A stretch of DNA of 9,829 nucleotides from Chloroflexota bacterium (GTDB lineage Bacteria; Chloroflexota; Dehalococcoidia; DSTF01; RBG-16-68-14). Below, in pieces: positions 7,061 through 9,829 of this stretch. The position numbers and the translations under genes are program-made. The number at the start of each line of letters is the position of its first letter. Position 1 is the first letter of the stretch. The notes under the pieces were generated by a model, which ran no database searches, had not been told where the DNA came from, and saw only the letters and a list, made by a program, of their open reading frames with translations. Location of the stretch: NCBI GenBank assembly GCA_022561355.1, contig JADFRJ010000074.1, forward strand, positions 1-9,829, written 5' to 3'.

Positions 7061-7064
7061 AGTC

Positions 7065-7778
7065 ATGAAACTGTCAGGCAACGTAGCACTCGTCACAGGA
7101 GCGTCTCGCGGGCTTGGGTTCGAAATAGCCAAAGCCTACGCGGAGCGCGGCGCGAAGCTCGTCATCGCCGCCCGCGATGGCCAACAGCTCGCGGCGGCGG
7201 AGGCTGAGCTGGCGAAGGAGACGGACGTCGTCGCACTGGCGCTGGACGTCTCGCAGGACGCGGAGCGCCTCGTGCAGGTCGGCATCGATCGTTTCGGCCG
7301 GGTCGACGTGCTGGTGAACAACGCGTCGGAGTTGGGCCCGAGTCCGATGCCGGCTCTTGAATCCTACCCATGGCAAGAGCTGGAGCGCGTCTTCCGCGTC
7401 AACGTGCTGGCGCCGCTGCACCTGACGCAACTCGTGCTGCCCGGCATGAAGGAGCGCGGCGCGGGTGTCATCATCAACGTCTCGTCCGATGCCGGCGTGG
7501 AGGCGTATCCCGGTTGGGGCGGCTACGGCGCCAGCAAAGCGGCGCTCGAGCACCTGTCGCGCACATTGGCCGCCGAACTGGACGGCACAGGCGTGTGCGT
7601 CTATGCGGTAGACCCGGGCGACATGAACACAGAGATGCATCGGCTCGCCGAGCCGGGCGTCGATCTCTCGGACCTGCCCGCCCCTGCGGCGTCCGCGCCC
7701 GCGTTCGTGCAGTTGGTAGAAGACCAGCCTGCTTCCGGCAGGTTCCAAACCCAAGAGCTGTTGGCGCCCGTGAGCTAA
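7065..7778 (+). CDS. Short-chain dehydrogenase/reductase (classical SDR)
   Basis: An NAD(P)(H)-dependent oxidoreductase of 237 residues, close to the 240-260 usual for classical SDRs. The cofactor motif TGASRGLG is at residues 11-18, with R15 suggesting, but not proving, NADP preference. VNNAS (84-88) stands for the structural NNAG. The catalytic residues are present: S141 in INVSSDAG, Y154 and K158 in YGASK, with the normal Ser-Tyr spacing of 13. VDPGDMNTEM follows, the usual PG turn. The tail after about residue 200 is short and rich in Ala and Pro (DLPAPAASAPAF), so the substrate-binding part is reduced. The substrate is unknown. The stop is 30 bases before the QueA-like start, so the two are probably co-transcribed and may act in one pathway. 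Confidence 0.93.
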   Translation: MKLSGNVALVTGASRGLGFEIAKAYAERGAKLVIAARDGQQLAAAEAELAKETDVVALALDVSQDAERLVQVGIDRFGRVDVLVNNASELGPSPMPALESYPWQELERVFRVNVLAPLHLTQLVLPGMKERGAGVIINVSSDAGVEAYPGWGGYGASKAALEHLSRTLAAELDGTGVCVYAVDPGDMNTEMHRLAEPGVDLSDLPAPAASAPAFVQLVEDQPASGRFQTQELLAPVS

Positions 7779-7800
7779 GAGAGTATGTGAGCTAAAGGAG
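7770..7800 (+). repeat. 14-base near-direct repeat across the SDR stop and the next ribosome site
   Basis: GTGAGCTAAGAGAG (7770-7783) and GTGAGCTAAAGGAG (7787-7800) match at 12 of 14 bases with a period of 17. The first copy holds the SDR stop codon. The second ends in the AGGAG that serves the QueA-like gene 8 bases before its ATG. It looks like a small tandem duplication that built or moved the ribosome site. Confidence 0.55.
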
Positions 7801-7808
7801 AAAACAAA

Positions 7809-8894
7809 ATGCTGGCAACACTAGAACGTCCAACAGCACAGACCACGAGAGCACGCATAGTCAGGCCGCTCGACTTCCAGCTTCCGGCGGCGCTGGAGGC
7901 GAGAGTGCCCCCGGAAGCGCGAGGACTCGCTCGCGACGACGTGCGGCTGCTGGTGAGCTATCGAGACGGAGACCGGGTCGTGCATACGCGGTTCAGGCAG
8001 ATAGCGGAGTTCTTGGACCCAGGCGACCTGATTGTCGTGAACGATTCGATCACGATCCCAGCGGCGCTGAGCGCCACCCGCGCGAACGGCGACGAACTAG
8101 CCTTGCACCTCTCGACCCGGGTCGCACCCGACGGGGTCAGACCCGACCGGGTCGGACCCGACACCTGGGTGGTTGAGCCGCGCAAGACTGCTGTCCGGGT
8201 GGGCGAGCGGCTCTCGCTGCCCGCGGGTGGCTCCGCTGAGATCACGGCGCCGCATCACGGCTCCACGCGGCTATGGCGCGCGCGCTTGGACCTGCCGCTG
8301 CCGTGGCTGCCCTACCTGGAAGCGCATGGCCGCCCGATCGCCTACGACTACGTGGACGGCGAGTGGCCGCTCGCGATGTACCAGACGGTCTACGGCGCGA
8401 ACCCTGGTTCCTCTGAGATGCCCTCCGCCGGTCGCGCGTTCAGCGGCCGCGTGATGGAAGCGCTCCGCCGGAAGGGCGTTGGCATCTCACCGATCACGCT
8501 CCATACCGGCGTCGCCAGCCTGGCGGACCACGAACCGCCGTACGAGGAGTGGTTCTCGGTACCCGCCGCGACCGCCGACGCGATCGCCAGGACGCGTGTG
8601 GCCGGTGGCCGCGTGATCGCCGTCGGGACGACCGTTGTGCGAGCGCTCGAGACCGCGGCGGAGGCGACCGGCGCCGTTGTTCCGCGGACCGGCTGGACCG
8701 ACCTGATCGTGACGCCGGAAGCGGGCGTACGCACCGTCGATGGCATGCTGACGGGCTTCCATGAGCCGAAGGCCAGCCACCTGGCGATGCTAGAGGCGAT
8801 CGCTGGCCGCGATCACCTCACGGTCACGTACGAGGCGGCGCTGACGGGCGGCTACCTCTGGCACGAGTTCGGCGACTTGCATCTGATCCTGTAG
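7809..8894 (+). CDS. Divergent QueA-family protein (S-adenosylmethionine:tRNA ribosyltransferase-isomerase-like)
   Basis: True QueA moves the ribosyl part of S-adenosylmethionine to preQ1 in tRNA to make epoxyqueuosine. This 361-residue protein has the family length and scaffold: PGDLIVVNDSITIPAAL (about residues 74-90), YQTVYG before a GxxxMPSAGRAFS stretch, ITLHTG, VIAVGTTVVRALE, VDGMLTGFHEPKASHLAML and a GYLWHEFGDLHLIL end. Hallmarks differ from E. coli QueA: APTAGLHF has become MPSAGRAFS, the segment with HIMHSE is shortened by about seven residues, FHLPEST is FHEPKAS, and YRFFSYGDAMFI is YLWHEFGDLHLI. I recall the same GYLWHEFGD ending in actinobacterial proteins labelled QueA, so it is probably a conserved subfamily. 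No other queuosine genes are in the window. AGGAG lies 8 bases before ATG 7809. A 15-base tandem repeat encodes residues 104-118. Family is sure; the queuosine role is doubtful. Confidence 0.88.
   Translation: MLATLERPTAQTTRARIVRPLDFQLPAALEARVPPEARGLARDDVRLLVSYRDGDRVVHTRFRQIAEFLDPGDLIVVNDSITIPAALSATRANGDELALHLSTRVAPDGVRPDRVGPDTWVVEPRKTAVRVGERLSLPAGGSAEITAPHHGSTRLWRARLDLPLPWLPYLEAHGRPIAYDYVDGEWPLAMYQTVYGANPGSSEMPSAGRAFSGRVMEALRRKGVGISPITLHTGVASLADHEPPYEEWFSVPAATADAIARTRVAGGRVIAVGTTVVRALETAAEATGAVVPRTGWTDLIVTPEAGVRTVDGMLTGFHEPKASHLAMLEAIAGRDHLTVTYEAALTGGYLWHEFGDLHLIL
8119..8162 (+). repeat. Three-copy 15-base tandem repeat inside the QueA-like gene
   Basis: Units GGGTCGCACCCGAC (8119-8132), GGGTCAGACCCGAC (8134-8147) and GGGTCGGACCCGAC (8149-8162) recur every 15 bases. 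The period keeps the frame and encodes RVAPD, GVRPD, RVGPD (residues 104-118). Units two and three contain GGGTC-nn-ACCC-like inverted halves and can fold on themselves. The repeat sits in a variable loop before WVVEPRK, so length change is likely tolerated. Confidence 0.85.
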
Positions 8895-8915
8895 ATACCT
8901 TGCCCTGAACATACG

Positions 8916-8943
8916 AAGATGCCCCTCGTGAAAGGGGCATCTT
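8916..8943. terminator. Perfect 11-bp hairpin between convergent genes
   Basis: AAGATGCCCCT (8916-8926) pairs fully with AGGGGCATCTT (8933-8943) around the loop CGTGAA, 21 bases after the QueA-like stop. It has no T-run on either strand beyond the TT closing the stem. Its position between convergent genes and strong stem suggest a bidirectional terminator, or at least an mRNA 3'-end stabiliser. Confidence 0.65.
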
Positions 8944-8954
8944 GAGTCTCGCTA

Positions 8955-9014
8955 GCTAGCCTGCAGTTGTGCAGCAACTGCGAAGCTGGATTGGAAGCTA
9001 GCCTGTAGGCTAGC
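8955..9014. repeat. Nested GCTAGC repeats and inverted repeats in the convergent intergenic region
   Basis: GCTAGCCTGCAG (8955-8966) and GCTAGCCTGTAG (8997-9008) are direct copies with one difference. The first is preceded by an overlapping GCTAGC (8951-8956). Between them GCAGTTG (8963-8969) and CAACTGC (8975-8981) form a 7-bp hairpin with loop TGCAG. The second copy extends into an 18-base inverted repeat. Function is unknown. Confidence 0.6.
8997..9014 (-). terminator. Hairpin after the stop of the metallo-hydrolase gene
   Basis: GCTAGCC (8997-9003) and GGCTAGC (9008-9014) pair over 7 bp around four bases. On the minus strand it begins 3 bases after the TGA (9020-9018) and is followed by TTCC, a weak U-tract. 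It is a plausible weak terminator for the minus-strand gene. Confidence 0.4.
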
Positions 9015-9017
9015 CAT

Positions 9018-9829
9018 TCAGGCGAGTTCCTTCAAGTGCGCTTCCGCCAGCCGGACGGCCCGATGGAACGCGCCGCGCGCCATCAGCGAGCGCTCCGACT
9101 TCGCGCGCTCCGCGAAGAGGTCGCGGAACAGCTCCCAGGCCTCGCGGTTCTCCGGCTCGCCCTTCTTCACCCAGTCGGCCAGGTGGCAGGCCATCTGCAG
9201 GTCGCCGTCCTCGCGCAGCTTGCGCGCTCGGTCGAGGATGGTTGTCGAATCGACGGCGCCCATCAGCTCCCGCGCCACGTCCTCCGAGTGCGCGGGCAGG
9301 ATGTTGGCGGGGTCGCCGTCGTACCACCCGCCGTAGAGCCGGTAGACGTTCCGCGCGATGAACTCCGGGTGGTCGTAGATCGGCTGGAGCCACGGCTTTT
9401 TCGCCAGCTCTGCGGGGTACTCCATCTCGCGGATGATGTCCTCCAGCCACTTGCCCTCGTTCATCTTCTCCACGACCTGGTCGTGGATCGTGCGCAGCCA
9501 CTGCGCCGTCGAAAGCAGCGCGTCCTGGATCAGTGCCTCGCCTTGCATCACGGGGCCGTGGCCCGGCAGCAGCACCTCCGGGCGCAGGCCGGCCATGCGC
9601 TCCAGCGCGTCGGCCCAGTCCTTCGCGTAGCGCTGGACTTTGTACGGATTGCCGGCGTTCGGCGATGACCAGACGAACGTGTCGCCCGTGCAGAGGACCC
9701 GCCGGGAAGCGCACCAGACCCAGGTCTCGTCGTCGGTCTCGCCGCGGGCGTGGTACAGCTCGAAGCGCTCCCCGCCGACCTCAAGATTGAGAGCGTCGCG
9801 ATACGTGACGTCTGGGTAGACCCAGTTGG
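9018..9829 (-). CDS. Metallo-beta-lactamase-fold hydrolase with alkylsulfatase-type dimerisation domain, C-terminal part (cut by right edge)
   Basis: The frame is open from the window edge through 270 codons to TGA 9020-9018; no start is needed inside the window. The first part is the second half of a metallo-beta-lactamase domain: HARGETDDE (codons from 9752 down), CTGDTF with the metal-bridging aspartate at 9683-9681, and LLPGHGPVM with the late histidine at 9560-9558. The HxHxDH motif must lie beyond the edge. The rest, from about 9500 to 9030, resembles the alkylsulfatase dimerisation domain: NVYRLYGGWYDGDPANILPA, then helical DRARKLREDGDLQMACHLAD and a short last helix. Relatives include SDS-type alkylsulfatases, but the substrate here may differ; a general hydrolase label is safer. 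I cannot see a signal peptide because the N-terminus is missing. It converges on the QueA-like gene. An internal ATG (9596) is not the start, since homology continues upstream of it. Confidence 0.9.
   Translation of the reverse strand, partial: NWVYPDVTYRDALNLEVGGERFELYHARGETDDETWVWCASRRVLCTGDTFVWSSPNAGNPYKVQRYAKDWADALERMAGLRPEVLLPGHGPVMQGEALIQDALLSTAQWLRTIHDQVVEKMNEGKWLEDIIREMEYPAELAKKPWLQPIYDHPEFIARNVYRLYGGWYDGDPANILPAHSEDVARELMGAVDSTTILDRARKLREDGDLQMACHLADWVKKGEPENREAWELFRDLFAERAKSERSLMARGAFHRAVRLAEAHLKELA

Noticed and set aside
6999..7064. Upstream ATG for the SDR
   Set aside because: The added 22 residues are not SDR-like and the strong GGAGGTGA belongs to ATG 7065.
6868..7064. Riboswitch or clear promoter for the SDR unit
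   Set aside because: No known aptamer consensus or paired -35/-10 boxes; only a 10-bp palindrome and weak hairpins are visible.
7074..7754. 226-residue minus-strand open frame
   Set aside because: It is the antisense of the SDR gene; composition is Arg/His-rich and the SDR reading has its full catalytic set.
8119..8162. CRISPR-like array
   Set aside because: Units are 15 bases with no spacers, in frame, within a coding gene; it is a tandem repeat.
8895..9017. tRNA or known small RNA gene
   Set aside because: Hairpins are present but do not form a cloverleaf and no conserved T-arm or anticodon arm is seen.
9010..9714. 234-residue minus-strand frame overlapping the metallo-hydrolase
   Set aside because: The other minus frame has MBL and dimerisation motifs continuous with the window edge; this one is a Gly/Arg/Pro-rich shadow.

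Overview
The window is a stretch of ordinary bacterial chromosome with high GC content and seven genes, two of them cut by the window edges. The mix suggests a Chloroflexota-like bacterium, perhaps Dehalococcoidia or a relative. The evidence is a short-form IlvD, a GAF-type NarL-family two-component pair, a QueA-like protein of the divergent type I also associate with Actinobacteria and Chloroflexota, and a pilin-like domain of a kind I recall from that phylum. This placement is an inference from motif memory and no marker gene confirms it. There are no rRNA or tRNA genes, CRISPR arrays, insertion sequences or phage genes.

Layout. Bases 1-710 (minus) hold the N-terminal part of dihydroxy-acid dehydratase (ilvD). 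It is divergent from a large membrane protein at 881-3670 (plus) that looks like a GT-C fold glycosyltransferase with an extra extracytoplasmic domain at each end. A sensor kinase (3749-4888) and its response regulator (4881-5546, TTG start overlapping the kinase stop) form a translationally coupled pair. Glutamate dehydrogenase follows at 5620-6867. An SDR oxidoreductase (7065-7778) and a QueA-like protein (7809-8894) form a tight two-gene unit. A convergent minus-strand metallo-beta-lactamase-fold hydrolase of the alkylsulfatase type (9018-9829) runs off the right edge. Between the last two genes lies a 123-base region with a perfect 11-bp hairpin and nested GCTAGC repeats.

How the genes fit together. 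ilvD (branched-chain amino acid synthesis) and glutamate dehydrogenase (nitrogen assimilation or glutamate catabolism) are core metabolism. The kinase/regulator pair has no target that can be read from sequence; glutamate dehydrogenase is the nearest downstream gene, 73 bases away, so co-transcription is possible. The SDR plus QueA-like pair is the most suggestive functional unit. Its QueA-like member has lost several hallmark motifs of true queuosine synthesis enzymes, so it may act on something other than preQ1-tRNA. The glycosyltransferase is the other unusual protein because of its C-terminal pseudopilin-like domain and its lower-GC sequence.
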